Part shown: piece after piece, positions 34,412-43,150 of the stretch
Layout: every line of letters begins with the position of its first letter
Position numbering within the stretch: position 1 is the first letter of the stretch
Source: Bacteroidota bacterium
Lineage (GTDB): Bacteria; Bacteroidota; Bacteroidia; Bacteroidales; GCA-2748055
Reading direction: 5' to 3'
DNA: 45,966 nucleotides
Assembly (NCBI GenBank): GCA_020047715.1
Contig: JAIFNN010000035.1
Span: 1-45,966 of the forward strand
Position numbers and translations under genes: made by a program
Notes under the pieces: generated by a model
Told to the model about the DNA's origin: nothing
Database searches by the model: none
The model's input: only the letters and a program-made list of their open reading frames with translations

Positions 34412-35203
34412 TTACGGATTGCCCTCAGCAGTATGGCTTGCAGCAATGAAACGTGTGAGTTCTATAAATTCCTCGACCGACAATTGTTCTGGACGCCTTT
34501 GAAATAGAGGGTTTTCCATCACATCCTCGTTCAGCAATCCTTTAACTGAGTTTCTCAGCATTTTTCGTCGCTGGTTAAACGCGGTTTTAACTACTGTTTT
34601 GAACTTCTTTGCATCGACTCCCAGGGCTGTTCTTTCATTTCTCGTCAACCGGATCACAGCCGACTGTACCTCAGGCCTGGGAAAGAAGGAGCCGGCATTA
34701 ACAGTGAACAAGTATTCAATATTGTACCAGGTTTGCAACAGTACCGATAGTATCCCATAGGTTTTATTTCCCGGGGGAGAGGCAATACGTTCCGCAACTT
34801 CTTTCTGAATCATGCAAACAACCTCGGTTACCTGTTCCGTGTGGTCGAGCACTTTAAAAAATATCTGTGAGCTGATGTTATAGGGGAAGTTGCCGATAAT
34901 CCGGAACTTTTCCTCTTCACCAAACAGGCTGTTCAAGTCGAGCCTAAGGAAATCGGCTTCAAGCAACATTGAATCAATTCCAGGAAACTGTTGTATCAGG
35001 TATTCCACCGATTCACGGTCGATTTCCACCGGTATCAGCTTTATGTTCTCCCTTTCAAGCAAGAATCCCGTGAGTACTCCTTTGCCGGGACCTACTTCTA
35101 TTATATTGTTGCTTCCCTCGGGGGAGAGGCTATCGGTAATCCTTTTGGCAATATTCGGGTCGGTCAGGAAGTGCTGGCCCAAGTGTTTTTTTGGTCGTAC
35201 CAT
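34412..35203 (-). CDS. rsmA: 16S rRNA dimethyladenosine methyltransferase RsmA (KsgA)
   Basis: A 263-residue SAM-dependent enzyme that dimethylates A1518 and A1519 of 16S rRNA during small-subunit assembly. Motifs: KKHLGQHFLTDPNIAKRI at the N-terminus, SAM loop IEVGPGKGVLTG, catalytic NFPYNIS (NxPY-type) and a C-terminal helical domain. Normal length is about 255-275. It is monocistronic, with only 34 bases between its stop and that of the ABC permease. Confidence 0.97.
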   Translation of the reverse strand: MVRPKKHLGQHFLTDPNIAKRITDSLSPEGSNNIIEVGPGKGVLTGFLLERENIKLIPVEIDRESVEYLIQQFPGIDSMLLEADFLRLDLNSLFGEEEKFRIIGNFPYNISSQIFFKVLDHTEQVTEVVCMIQKEVAERIASPPGNKTYGILSVLLQTWYNIEYLFTVNAGSFFPRPEVQSAVIRLTRNERTALGVDAKKFKTVVKTAFNQRRKMLRNSVKGLLNEDVMENPLFQRRPEQLSVEEFIELTRFIAASHTAEGNP

Positions 35204-35346
35204 TTAAGTTTGTTTCAACGCTCCAAATTAATACTTTTATACCATCTTGATTGTATTAAAATTCCCTAAATGAAAATCTTGCCGGATTCTTGATCCGGGA
35301 CACCTGTGCACAGCAGCTTTGAACACTTTTGTTAAACTTTTTGATG

Positions 35347-36519
35347 ATGACTTACGATTTTGATAAAATAATTTTGCGGGAGAACACCTCTTGCGTTAAA
35401 TACGACCTTCGGAAAGAATTTTTCGGCACAGCTTCTGTCGTCCCGCTTTGGGTAGCCGACATGGATTTTGAAACTCCGGATTTTATTCGCGATGCTGTCA
35501 TCAAACGCGCATCCCATCCCGTCTATGGATATACCTTCCGCTCAGATTCATTTCAACGCAGTATCATCAACTGGATGGGAAAACGACATAACTGGGAAAT
35601 TAAAAAGGAATGGGTCGCATTCAGCCCCGGAGTCGTACCGGCTTTGAACATGGCCGTTATGGCCTTCACGAGTCCCGGGGACAAGGTTATCGTTCAGCCT
35701 CCTGTGTACTTCCCTTTTTTCACTGCTGTAAAAAACCACGGAAGGCAATTGGTTTATAATCAATTAACCGAAAAAAACGGCCGGTATGAAATGGATTTCG
35801 ACGATCTGGAGCAGAAAATAGATGAAAAAACCAAGCTATTGCTGTTGTGCCACCCTCATAACCCGGTAGGGAGGCTTTGGTCAAGGACGGAGTTGGAAAC
35901 CCTGGTTGAGATCTGCACCCGGAAAAACATTCTGATAGTCTCCGACGAGATTCACTCCGACCTTATGCTTAAGGGTAATGTGCATGTACCTCTTGCAAGC
36001 CTTTCGCAGCAAGCTGCCGATATAAGCCTCACCTGCATTGCGCCGAGCAAAACATTTAATCTGGCAGGGCTGGCTACTTCTGCCCTGATTATCCCAAATG
36101 AAGCACACCGAAAAGTGTACGAGAAAATTCTCGACGACTTGCACGTTGGTATGGGAAACCTTTTCGGGATAACCTCACTCGAAGCTGCATATGATGGGGG
36201 AGAAGAATGGCTGGGGCAGTTGCTGGCCTATCTGGACCAAAATCTTGAGCTCCTGAATAATTTTATTTTCAGCCGGATTCCTGGCATCAAGGTGGTGCCG
36301 GCAGAAGCAACCTATCTTATATGGCTCGATTTCAGGGGTCTTGGGCTCAAGGGGAAGGAACTCAAAGAGTTTGTGATTCAGAAAGCGGGGATTGGATTAA
36401 ACGACGGTCCCTCTTTCGGTCCGGGTGGCGATGGATTTCAAAGGATCAACATTGCCCTCCCCCGAAAAATATTGACTGAAGCCCTTGAGAAACTTGAAAG
36501 AGCGGTCAAGGAGTTATAA
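35347..36519 (+). CDS. MalY/PatB-type PLP aminotransferase (cystathionine beta-lyase family)
   Basis: A 390-residue fold-type I PLP enzyme of the MalY/PatB group, which splits C-S bonds (cystathionine or cysteine conjugates) or acts as an aminotransferase. The N-terminus WVADMDFETPDFIRDAV is the group signature; the PLP lysine is in APSKTFNLAGL (about Lys235), with the DEIHSDLM Asp contact upstream. Two ATG triplets occur at 35344 and 35347; I use 35347 because MTYDFDKII aligns with PatB starts. The TTG at 35329 is not needed. Confidence 0.9.
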   Translation: MTYDFDKIILRENTSCVKYDLRKEFFGTASVVPLWVADMDFETPDFIRDAVIKRASHPVYGYTFRSDSFQRSIINWMGKRHNWEIKKEWVAFSPGVVPALNMAVMAFTSPGDKVIVQPPVYFPFFTAVKNHGRQLVYNQLTEKNGRYEMDFDDLEQKIDEKTKLLLLCHPHNPVGRLWSRTELETLVEICTRKNILIVSDEIHSDLMLKGNVHVPLASLSQQAADISLTCIAPSKTFNLAGLATSALIIPNEAHRKVYEKILDDLHVGMGNLFGITSLEAAYDGGEEWLGQLLAYLDQNLELLNNFIFSRIPGIKVVPAEATYLIWLDFRGLGLKGKELKEFVIQKAGIGLNDGPSFGPGGDGFQRINIALPRKILTEALEKLERAVKEL

Positions 36520-36768
36520 GGCGAAAAACTATATAGCAATGGTGCCCATGGCAAAATGTGATTTGTAAATATATTCATTCCTGTTGTTTAAAATCAACTC
36601 GGCTCTCTGCTTTATTAGTTGCTGTGTATTTGCGAATTAACTATTTTTATAGAAAATTTCAACTTTTATGCAACGGCAATTGCTTTCCAGACCCCAAAAC
36701 AAGTGCTTAAAAGAGGGAATGTATTGCCCGGGCAGAACAGGGCTCTGACCTTAATAAAATGAATTCCA

Positions 36769-38406
36769 ATGAACATCAAACTTTCACTGTACAACAGAAT
36801 AATTACCGGCATTGCACTCCTTTCCGCTATTATTATTGGTTTCTCGGCATACCTCACTGTTCAGATCAAAGACAAGGACCGCCTGACAAACATTATCTCC
36901 GATGACTTTCAGCCTTCCATAACCGATCTGTCAATGCTCACCGACAAGTATATGGAGTCGCAGAACCTGATTGTATACTGGGGGAATGCTGAAAAATCGA
37001 GCGATCCGACTTTCAGAGACAATATGGAAAAACTTTTTGTGTCCGAAATCAACCCTATTCTCGACGATCTGGCGGTTCTCTCCATCAATTGGAGCCCAGA
37101 AGATATCGACCTGTTCAAATCAACAAATGCCCTTATCCGGGATTCTCTTTTCTATTCCTATATCAGTCTTGTCAGCACCTACCGGGCCGAACAATCTCAA
37201 ACCAATGCCTATTCCGGAATAAGCGAGTTTATTGAGGAACAGGAAATCCTTTTTTTGCTTAGCGAAGTGGAGCAGAATATCAGCTATCTGCTCGACAAAC
37301 GCAAAATCGAAATGAACAACAACTTCAAGTTAATTGAGGAAAGCGCCATTAGGATCAGGAAAACATTGGTAGGTTTTACGATTCTTGTGCTGTCGATCAT
37401 CATTTTCTACTCGGTTTGGATCAGTCTCTTCATTAGAAACTCGGTTCGAAAGCTCAACGACAATCTGAAATTGCTTACCCAGGGCATTATCCCCCCTCAA
37501 ATTGAAAAGATCGAAAATGATGAGATGGGAACAGTGTTGGATCAGATGAACAAACTGTTCGCCTATCTGAAAAACCTAACCATCGTTTCACAGAAAATCA
37601 ATCAAAAGGAATTCAACAATAACTTCAAAGCCCTGAGTGAAAAGGATGAATTGGGGATTGCTATGATTAATCTGCAGAACAACCTGAAACAGGCTAGCGA
37701 AGAAGAACTGCGGCGAAAAAAGGAGGATAGTGAACGAAGCTGGACGGCCGACGGCATTGCCAGAATCAACGATATCCTCAGGATTTCAAGCGACAGGCTC
37801 GAAGATCTGGCATACAGTCTTATCAAGGAGATTGCCACTTTTACCAGCTCGCAGGTCGGGGCACTTTACATACTTAATACAAATGAAGTTGGAGAGGAAT
37901 ATGCCGAAATGATAGCCGCTTATGCTTACGATAGGCAAAAATTTATCAACAAAAAGATTTTAATTGGTGAAGGGCTGGTTGGTCGATGTGTTCAGGAAAA
38001 CGAAACGGTTTACCTTTCCGACGTGCCCAAGAATTATCTCTCGGTAAAATCAGGCCTGGGTGAAAGTATCCCTGTCAGTATACTTATCGTGCCTCTCCAC
38101 CTTAACGATAATGTTTATGGGGTTATTGAGTTGGCGTCCTTCTCGCTCATCGAGGCCTATAAGATCAAGTTTACCGAAACCATTGGGGAAAGCATCGCTA
38201 CATCAATCTCAAAGTTCAAGGTTAACCTGCAGACCTCCTATTTGCTTGAACAAACCCGCCAGCAGGCGGAGGAGAAGAAATCCCAGGAAGAAGAAATGCG
38301 ACAGAACATGGAGGAACTGCGGTCTACCCAGGAACTTTCCGCTGCCCGCGAACAGGAGCTCCGCAAAGAGATCGAGATCCTGAAAATAAAAATCACCCAG
38401 TCGTAA
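36769..38406 (+). CDS. HAMP-GAF sensor protein without a kinase or cyclase output
   Basis: A 545-residue membrane protein. A first transmembrane helix (about residues 10-30) and a second (about 198-220) frame a helical periplasmic sensor of about 165 residues like four-helix bundle MCP sensors. A HAMP-like region follows (about 221-275), then a GAF domain (about 325-480; EGLVGRCVQENETVYLSDVP) and a C-terminal coiled coil (about 485-545). No histidine kinase, GGDEF, PP2C or methyl-accepting hairpin is attached, so the signal must pass to a separate protein. The frame is complete with a normal stop. Neighbouring genes do not point to a partner. Confidence 0.8.
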   Translation: MNIKLSLYNRIITGIALLSAIIIGFSAYLTVQIKDKDRLTNIISDDFQPSITDLSMLTDKYMESQNLIVYWGNAEKSSDPTFRDNMEKLFVSEINPILDDLAVLSINWSPEDIDLFKSTNALIRDSLFYSYISLVSTYRAEQSQTNAYSGISEFIEEQEILFLLSEVEQNISYLLDKRKIEMNNNFKLIEESAIRIRKTLVGFTILVLSIIIFYSVWISLFIRNSVRKLNDNLKLLTQGIIPPQIEKIENDEMGTVLDQMNKLFAYLKNLTIVSQKINQKEFNNNFKALSEKDELGIAMINLQNNLKQASEEELRRKKEDSERSWTADGIARINDILRISSDRLEDLAYSLIKEIATFTSSQVGALYILNTNEVGEEYAEMIAAYAYDRQKFINKKILIGEGLVGRCVQENETVYLSDVPKNYLSVKSGLGESIPVSILIVPLHLNDNVYGVIELASFSLIEAYKIKFTETIGESIATSISKFKVNLQTSYLLEQTRQQAEEKKSQEEEMRQNMEELRSTQELSAAREQELRKEIEILKIKITQS

Positions 38407-38467
38407 GTCGGTTTGTGACAAATTGACGCAGAATTGCTTTTATCTCCGGTCTGGAAAAATCACTCCG

Positions 38468-38498
38468 TTTGTGCTGACTCACAGATATTTTACTTTTG
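38468..38498 (+). promoter_or_regulatory. Bacteroidota-type promoter before hsp20
   Basis: TTTG at 38468-38471, a 19-base spacer, and TACTTTTG at 38491-38498: both consensus boxes with exact spacing. It predicts a start near 38504 and a leader of about 148 bases before the hsp20 ATG. Confidence 0.65.
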
Positions 38499-38547
38499 CA
38501 GCACTAGAGGATCAACCGCCTTCTTGTCCCACAACAGTCAACTAATC

Positions 38548-38562
38548 ATGACGTTATGTCAT
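38548..38562. promoter_or_regulatory. Inverted repeat in the hsp20 leader
   Basis: ATGAC and GTCAT form a 5-bp inverted repeat with a 5-base spacer in the untranslated leader of hsp20. It shares the TGTCA/TGAC half-site seen before groES, but with different spacing, so any link is weak. Confidence 0.2.
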
Positions 38563-38637
38563 TCTAACAGGGCTTTTCCCCTCTTGGTATATGATTTGAT
38601 TTAGCTTAGACGTAAAAACAAATGTTTAACTAAATAT

Positions 38638-38643
38638 AGGAGG
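38638..38643 (+). promoter_or_regulatory. Strong Shine-Dalgarno of hsp20
   Basis: AGGAGG 8 bases before the ATG at 38652. Most genes in this window lack such a site, so this one stands out and fits high-level stress expression. Confidence 0.8.
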
Positions 38644-38651
38644 ACAAGAAA

Positions 38652-39083
38652 ATGTTACCAGCAAATCGAAGAGCAACATGGTTACCAAATGTATTAGACG
38701 ACATATTCGGTAACGATTGGTGGAGTGAGAGCCTGAACAGCGCTCTGACCTCCACAAGACCGGCAGTAAACATTGCCGAAACAGATCAGGAATACCGTGT
38801 GGAGCTTGCCGCACCGGGACTTGAAAAGAAGGATTTCAAAATCGACCTTCACAAAAACGTTCTTACGATCTCTTCCGAGAAGGAAGTTGTTAATGAGGAA
38901 AGCAACGAATCCTTCATGCGTAGGGAGTTCAGCTACAATTCCTTTAAACGCTCGTTTACATTGCCCGAAACTGTAAATGCCGAGAAGATCAGGGCGGAGC
39001 AGAGCAATGGAATCCTAACTGTTCATATTCCCAAGAAGCCGGAAGCTGTTGAAAGAGGCCCACGCCAAATCAGTATTTCATAA
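38652..39083 (+). CDS. Small heat shock protein, Hsp20/alpha-crystallin family
   Basis: A 143-residue cytoplasmic holdase that binds unfolding proteins without ATP. A short variable N-terminus carries the aromatic WSESLNSAL stretch. The alpha-crystallin domain (about residues 38-130) shows VNIAETDQEYRVELAAPGLEKKDF and the conserved NGILTVHIPK (A-x-x-n-G-v-L type motif, about 117-127). The C-terminal tail has an ISIS pattern close to the usual I-x-I/V docking motif. The gene has its own promoter, a strong Shine-Dalgarno and a good terminator. Confidence 0.96.
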   Translation: MLPANRRATWLPNVLDDIFGNDWWSESLNSALTSTRPAVNIAETDQEYRVELAAPGLEKKDFKIDLHKNVLTISSEKEVVNEESNESFMRREFSYNSFKRSFTLPETVNAEKIRAEQSNGILTVHIPKKPEAVERGPRQISIS

Positions 39084-39107
39084 TAAGGCTTGTAGATTAT
39101 AAATCTT

Positions 39108-39147
39108 GCGCCCCACCCCGGAATTTCCAGAGTGGGGCGCTTTTTTT
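39108..39147 (+). terminator. Terminator of hsp20
   Basis: Perfect 9-bp GC-rich stem (GCGCCCCAC at 39108-39116 with GTGGGGCGC at 39132-39140), 15-base loop and a T7 run. Confidence 0.93.
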
Positions 39148-39215
39148 AAATTCGGATCAGAAGGACAACTCGCCAGGATGAATTGTAACAGTCTGCGAGG
39201 GTAGGACTTCTGCCC

Positions 39216-39920
39216 CTAATCCACAATTAGTTTGTATCCTTTGCCGTGCACATTGATTATCTGCACAGAAGGGTCTTCTTTCAGATATTTGCGAAGTTTG
39301 GTAATGTAAACATCCATGCTGCGGGCATTGAAATAATTGTCGTCGAACCAGATTGCCTTTAGTGCATAATTTCGCTCAAGGATCCTGTTTTTGTTGTTGC
39401 AGAGAAGTTTAAGCAATTCGGTTTCCTTGGTGGTTAGATTCTGAATCTTTTCGCCAATAATAAGCGTTTGCTTCTGGGAGTCGAATTCGTATTTGCCGAT
39501 ATTCTTGCAATTGTTGATTCCTTCCCCGCCTCCTTTTATTCTTCTTAAAATGGCTTCAATTCTGAAAATCAGTTCCTCCATGCTGAAGGGCTTTGTAATA
39601 TAATCGTCGGCTCCCCTGGTGAATCCCTCAAGGACATCTTCTTTCATCGATTTGGCGGTGAGGAAAATGACAGGCATCTCCGAGTCAACCATCCTGATTT
39701 CGGAGGCCAATGTAAATCCGTCTTTCAGAGGCATCATTACATCCAGGATGCAGAGATCGTAATGGTTTTTTTCGAAAGCGCGAAAGGCCTTTTCTCCATC
39801 TTTAACCCAGTCGGCTTCAAAGTTTCTTGCTTTCAGGTATTCCTGGAGCAGCGAGCCCAGATTTTCATCATCCTCGGCCAACAAAAGCCGTACCTTAATA
39901 TTTTGTCCTGCGTTGCTCAT
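39216..39920 (-). CDS. rprY: OmpR-family response regulator, RprY-like
   Basis: A 234-residue DNA-binding response regulator. The receiver domain has the acidic pocket AEDDEN, phosphoacceptor Asp60 (CILDVMMP) and the conserved Lys (FLTAKS); the winged-helix domain ends with ITKLRKYLKEDPSVQIINVHGKGYKLIVD. The residues resemble Bacteroides RprY closely, including DDYITKPFSMEELIFRIEAILRR. In Bacteroides RprXY affects envelope and stress-related genes. Its ATG overlaps the rprX stop by four bases, so the pair is translationally coupled. Confidence 0.88.
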   Translation of the reverse strand: MSNAGQNIKVRLLLAEDDENLGSLLQEYLKARNFEADWVKDGEKAFRAFEKNHYDLCILDVMMPLKDGFTLASEIRMVDSEMPVIFLTAKSMKEDVLEGFTRGADDYITKPFSMEELIFRIEAILRRIKGGGEGINNCKNIGKYEFDSQKQTLIIGEKIQNLTTKETELLKLLCNNKNRILERNYALKAIWFDDNYFNARSMDVYITKLRKYLKEDPSVQIINVHGKGYKLIVD

Positions 39921-41503
39921 GATGTTGGGTCGATTAGGGGTAAATGTACTTCAAACCTGCTTCCTGAGCCAGGCTCACTGCTTATGGAAATGCTTCCGTG
40001 GTGAATTTCGGCAATCATTTTCACGTAACTCAAACCGAGCCCAAATCCCTTAACATTATGGATGTTTCCCGTGGGCACGCGATAGAATTTCTCGAAGATA
40101 CGCTTCTGGTTTTCCTTGGAAATCCCGATTCCCTTATCTTCCACTGACAGCACAATGTATGACTTCTCATTCCTTGTGATCACTGTTATTTCAGGTGTCT
40201 CACGACAATATTTCATGGCATTGTCGAGCAAATTGGAAACCAGGTTGGTGAAATGGATTTCGTCGATTCTTACGTGCGATAAGGAAGCTTCGGGGCGGTA
40301 AACAAGAATCCCGTTTTTCTTTTTAACCTGTAGGCTGAAATTGTTTACCACCGCTTCAACCAATTCATGAAGGTTCATGTCCTTTTCTTTCAGCACGATC
40401 TTGCCCCGGTCGAAAACCGCCATCTGCAGAACCTTTTCTACCTGATATCCTAATCGCTTGCTCTCCGCATCGATTATTCTGGAAATATGGACTATATTCT
40501 TGTTCTCAATGGGGATGCCCGGATCACTCAGCATTTGCGAGGCAAGCGAAATAGTCGAAATGGGGGTCTTCAACTCGTGGGTCATGTTGTTCACAAAATC
40601 ATTCTTGATCTCGGAAAGCTTTTTCTGGCGGAAAATCACAAAAAGGGTTATGCTGAAAATCGAGACGATAATCAGGGTGAGGATAATCGATGATACCCCC
40701 ATGAAACCTATGGACCGGATCATGAAGTTTTTCTGGTTCGGGAAGTACAGGCTTATGAAATTCGGGCGCATAAACACATCCTCCGGAAACAGACGGGCAG
40801 AATACATTGGAGTCTCTTTCGAGGGATTAAAGGACTTGGATTTGAAAGCAATGTTCCGGTCGGGCCTTACAACCGCGTATTCAAAGTGAAGGTTGATTCC
40901 TCTTTGTATGAATTCGTTGACGAGGATTTTCTCCAGGTTCTTTGAGTCGATCCGTTCCTCAATATGAACGCGGGGCCTGAGCATCTCCGAAACAACTTTT
41001 TCCACAAGCACCTGCTTGGTTTGGGCGTTGTTCTTCAGGTTGTTAGCCGCTACTTCCACTGCCTCATTTCCCGAATAATACTCGTCACGATAGGAATCAA
41101 GGAAGGGCTGGGATTCGGGAAGAACAATTTGCGAGCTGTCGTATCGCAGTCTGTAAGGTTTGTTTGTTCTCGGGGGAGTTGAACCATAAACGGTAAGGTT
41201 CTGGCTGAAGCTCATCTGTGTGCCGTTGCTGCTTGCATTGGCATCGAAGCGGAAATTAATGCTTCCCACGGCCTGACTGGAATCCGGATTCCAGTCGGGG
41301 TTCATCTGATCAATAATGTGCAGAAGGGTTTCCCTTTTCTCCAAAGCGAGGCTCAGTTCGTCGAGGGTGCTGTTCACTATCTGGGAAAACTGTTTTTCTT
41401 TAATGCTGATGGCAATATTGATCCAATACGCCTGAACCAGGATGAGAATAATCATCCCGATTGCCATAAACCCCGCCAGCAGCCATAAAAGTTTTTTGCT
41501 CAT
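39917..41503 (-). CDS. rprX: Sensor histidine kinase, RprX-like
   Basis: A 528-residue membrane kinase. Two transmembrane helices (about residues 5-27 and 265-290 in this numbering) frame a periplasmic sensor of about 240 residues. Then come the phospho-His (His309 in NNMTHELKTP), N box NLVSNLLDNAMKYC, G1 VEDKGIGIS, F box IFEKFYR and G2 GFGLGLSYV. The open frame begins at 41521, but a -7 promoter box lies inside that extension, so the ATG at 41503 (MSKKLLWLL) is taken. Partner of the RprY-like regulator. Signal unknown. Confidence 0.88.
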   Translation of the reverse strand: MSKKLLWLLAGFMAIGMIILILVQAYWINIAISIKEKQFSQIVNSTLDELSLALEKRETLLHIIDQMNPDWNPDSSQAVGSINFRFDANASSNGTQMSFSQNLTVYGSTPPRTNKPYRLRYDSSQIVLPESQPFLDSYRDEYYSGNEAVEVAANNLKNNAQTKQVLVEKVVSEMLRPRVHIEERIDSKNLEKILVNEFIQRGINLHFEYAVVRPDRNIAFKSKSFNPSKETPMYSARLFPEDVFMRPNFISLYFPNQKNFMIRSIGFMGVSSIILTLIIVSIFSITLFVIFRQKKLSEIKNDFVNNMTHELKTPISTISLASQMLSDPGIPIENKNIVHISRIIDAESKRLGYQVEKVLQMAVFDRGKIVLKEKDMNLHELVEAVVNNFSLQVKKKNGILVYRPEASLSHVRIDEIHFTNLVSNLLDNAMKYCRETPEITVITRNEKSYIVLSVEDKGIGISKENQKRIFEKFYRVPTGNIHNVKGFGLGLSYVKMIAEIHHGSISISSEPGSGSRFEVHLPLIDPTS

Positions 41504-41510
41504 AACTTTA

Positions 41511-41518
41511 CAAAGATA
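41511..41518 (-). promoter_or_regulatory. Putative -7 element of the rprX promoter
   Basis: Minus-strand TATCTTTG, an exact TAnnTTTG match, 7 bases before the rprX ATG. Transcription would then begin at or next to the start codon, giving a leaderless or nearly leaderless message. The -33 box is not clear. Confidence 0.45.
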
Positions 41519-41593
41519 CATTCATATTGACACGTCGGATTAATGTTTAACAATCTTTAACATTCCTTAGAATCTGTTAACTAAAGTTTGCCA

Positions 41594-41601
41594 TACATTT
41601 G
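41594..41601 (+). promoter_or_regulatory. Putative -7 element for the 41.6-kb small RNA
   Basis: TACATTTG, an exact TAnnTTTG match. No TTTG or TTG at the expected 17-19 base distance, so the call relies on the box and on the terminator 170 bases downstream. Confidence 0.4.
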
Positions 41602-41606
41602 TGACA

Positions 41607-41806
41607 TCAGAATTCAAACAAGTGCGAGTGTGGTTTCAAAGCGTCATCCCCTGAAACAGAAAGTCTGGACGAAAAAAAAATATCAGGATTTGAATTTGAT
41701 GTTAATAGGAATTAAATGGCAGTGATTATTCAGGAAAACTTTTCATAGATCAGCGTTTAGGTAGCGTGAAGCCGTTATGCTTAGTGATAAGCATGGCGGC
41801 TTTTTC
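41607..41806 (+). ncRNA. Candidate small RNA between rprX and the J-domain gene
   Basis: A plus-strand segment of about 200 bases between a -7-like box and a textbook terminator, with no ORF longer than a few codons. The only neighbouring plus-strand gene starts after the terminator, and rprX runs the other way, so the terminator has no protein gene to end. A hairpin GTTTCA/TGAAAC (41633-41638, 41652-41657) lies near the 5' end. Family unknown; it does not look like tmRNA, RNase P RNA or SRP RNA. It could be an sRNA coupled with rprX control. The 5' end is inferred. Confidence 0.45.
41770..41806 (+). terminator. Strong plus-strand terminator without a preceding plus-strand gene
   Basis: A 13-bp continuous stem with two G-U pairs (41770-41782 with 41789-41801), a 6-base loop AGTGAT, then a T-run. 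On the minus strand no T-run follows, so it acts on plus-strand transcripts. Confidence 0.88.
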
Positions 41807-41845
41807 TTTTTCGACACTTTGAAATGCGTGTTGTGTTAAAAACAG

Positions 41846-41853
41846 TATATTTG
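41846..41853 (+). promoter_or_regulatory. Putative -7 element of the J-domain gene
   Basis: TATATTTG, an exact TAnnTTTG match, 28 bases before the ATG at 41882. A TTTG lies 24 bases upstream, somewhat too far for a standard -33 box. Confidence 0.4.
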
Positions 41854-41881
41854 AATGAGAATGTAACAGACCTATTATCTG

Positions 41882-43135
41882 ATGTTTGAAAAGTATTACC
41901 AAACACTTGGCATCCCTGCCGATGCTGACGAAAAAACTCTCAAGAAGGCTTTCAGGAAACTAGCCCTGAAATCCCATCCCGATGTTAACAATTCCCCCGA
42001 TGCCGGCGAGCGTTTTCACGAACTTTGCGAAGCCTATGAAGTAGCTCTTCGCCACATCCAAAATCAAACTACTTTCCACACAAACCGGCAGTACCAAACA
42101 GAAGAAACCGACTATTCCTACGAGGATGTGATCCGCGAAGCCCGCGAGGCCGCTTACAAAAGGGCCAAGATGAAGTACGAAAAGATGAAGGCTGAACAGG
42201 AACTATTCGAGCAGAGCGGGTGGAGGGATGTGTTGCTTCTTTTTAATTATGCGGGCCGAATACTTGCGCTTCCACTGGCTCTTTTTTTTATCGGACTTCC
42301 CATTTTTATTGGCATAAAGGAAGGGATAGGCTTGTTTTTCGGACTTTTGTTTTTTTGGATTTTCGGGGGATACCTCCTTATTCAGATTTACATCTCACGA
42401 AAAAAATGGTTTCGGCAGGGAAAACTAAAGTGGACAACGAAGGATTTTTTTAAGCTGTTTGATTTTTCACCTCTCACCGATAATCCTCAGGCCGATTGTT
42501 ACTATAGCGATGGGAAAAGAGCTAATTCAGATCCTCACAAGCTGTCGTTTCACAAAATTCGTGAGGTTAAGCTGCAGAACAATGGTGTTTATCAGCACTA
42601 CGTGGGATATAAAAGGAAGTTTAAAGATGTTATTATACCCAGAAGTTGCAAGGCGCGGAAGGTACATTTTGCGGAATCGCTGATTAAAATCTTCAGCCTT
42701 TTTGGAAGTCTGATATTTGTGCCATTCCCGGATTTTATCTGGAGGTTTTGCTTTGGGCTTTTTCTTGGGGCACTTTTATCGTCGGCACTGTTATGTCTTA
42801 CGCGCACCCGCTCTAAAGTTTCCTTCCTTCTGAATTATTTCCTCCTGATCAAAGTTGGAGTTTGGATGGCATTTATTATCTCACAATCGACGCTGCATCC
42901 AGGGTTTATTCTCGAAAGTTCGATCTACACACCTTTCTATATTATGGTACTTATAGTTTTCGGGGATATGATACTGGATCTCTTGCTAAAGATCTTCCCT
43001 TTCTACAACAAACTTTACCAGCCAATCTTTCCACAAGGTCCTCTGATCGACAAGCTGTATAAAGAGGGCTATCAAAACTATCTCGATATCCCGGTGTGGT
43101 CAACGGTTTACCCCTTGTTCACTTGGCTGTTTTAA
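41882..43135 (+). CDS. Membrane-anchored J-domain protein
   Basis: A 417-residue protein with an N-terminal J domain (residues about 3-60) containing the HPD triad (KSHPDVN) that stimulates DnaK ATPase. A charged coiled coil follows (about 70-110). The rest is membrane protein: hydrophobic segments near 125-160, 258-300, 315-330 and 345-375. It lacks the Gly/Phe-rich, zinc-finger and substrate-binding parts of DnaJ, so it is a specialised J-protein that would recruit DnaK to a membrane site. The client is unknown. The final segment (YWNxxVPVWSxxYPLF-like, [17 protein letters not shown]) is unassigned. Confidence 0.85.
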   Translation: MFEKYYQTLGIPADADEKTLKKAFRKLALKSHPDVNNSPDAGERFHELCEAYEVALRHIQNQTTFHTNRQYQTEETDYSYEDVIREAREAAYKRAKMKYEKMKAEQELFEQSGWRDVLLLFNYAGRILALPLALFFIGLPIFIGIKEGIGLFFGLLFFWIFGGYLLIQIYISRKKWFRQGKLKWTTKDFFKLFDFSPLTDNPQADCYYSDGKRANSDPHKLSFHKIREVKLQNNGVYQHYVGYKRKFKDVIIPRSCKARKVHFAESLIKIFSLFGSLIFVPFPDFIWRFCFGLFLGALLSSALLCLTRTRSKVSFLLNYFLLIKVGVWMAFIISQSTLHPGFILESSIYTPFYIMVLIVFGDMILDLLLKIFPFYNKLYQPIFPQGPLIDKLYKEGYQNYLDIPVWSTVYPLFTWLF

Positions 43136-43150
43136 CAACCTTCAGGGAAA

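Noticed and set aside
38585-38600. Second sigma-54 promoter before hsp20
   Set aside because: TTGG-N9-TTTGA has the -24 GG but TTGA instead of TTGC at -12 and no CAC after GG. Too weak to list as a promoter; noted only in the hsp20 leader finding.
41641-41665. RNase P RNA-like motif (GAAAGTCTGGAC)
   Set aside because: It recalls the conserved GAGGAAAGTCCGGGC of RNase P RNA, but the partner strand (ACAGAACCCGGCTTA type) and the size are missing.
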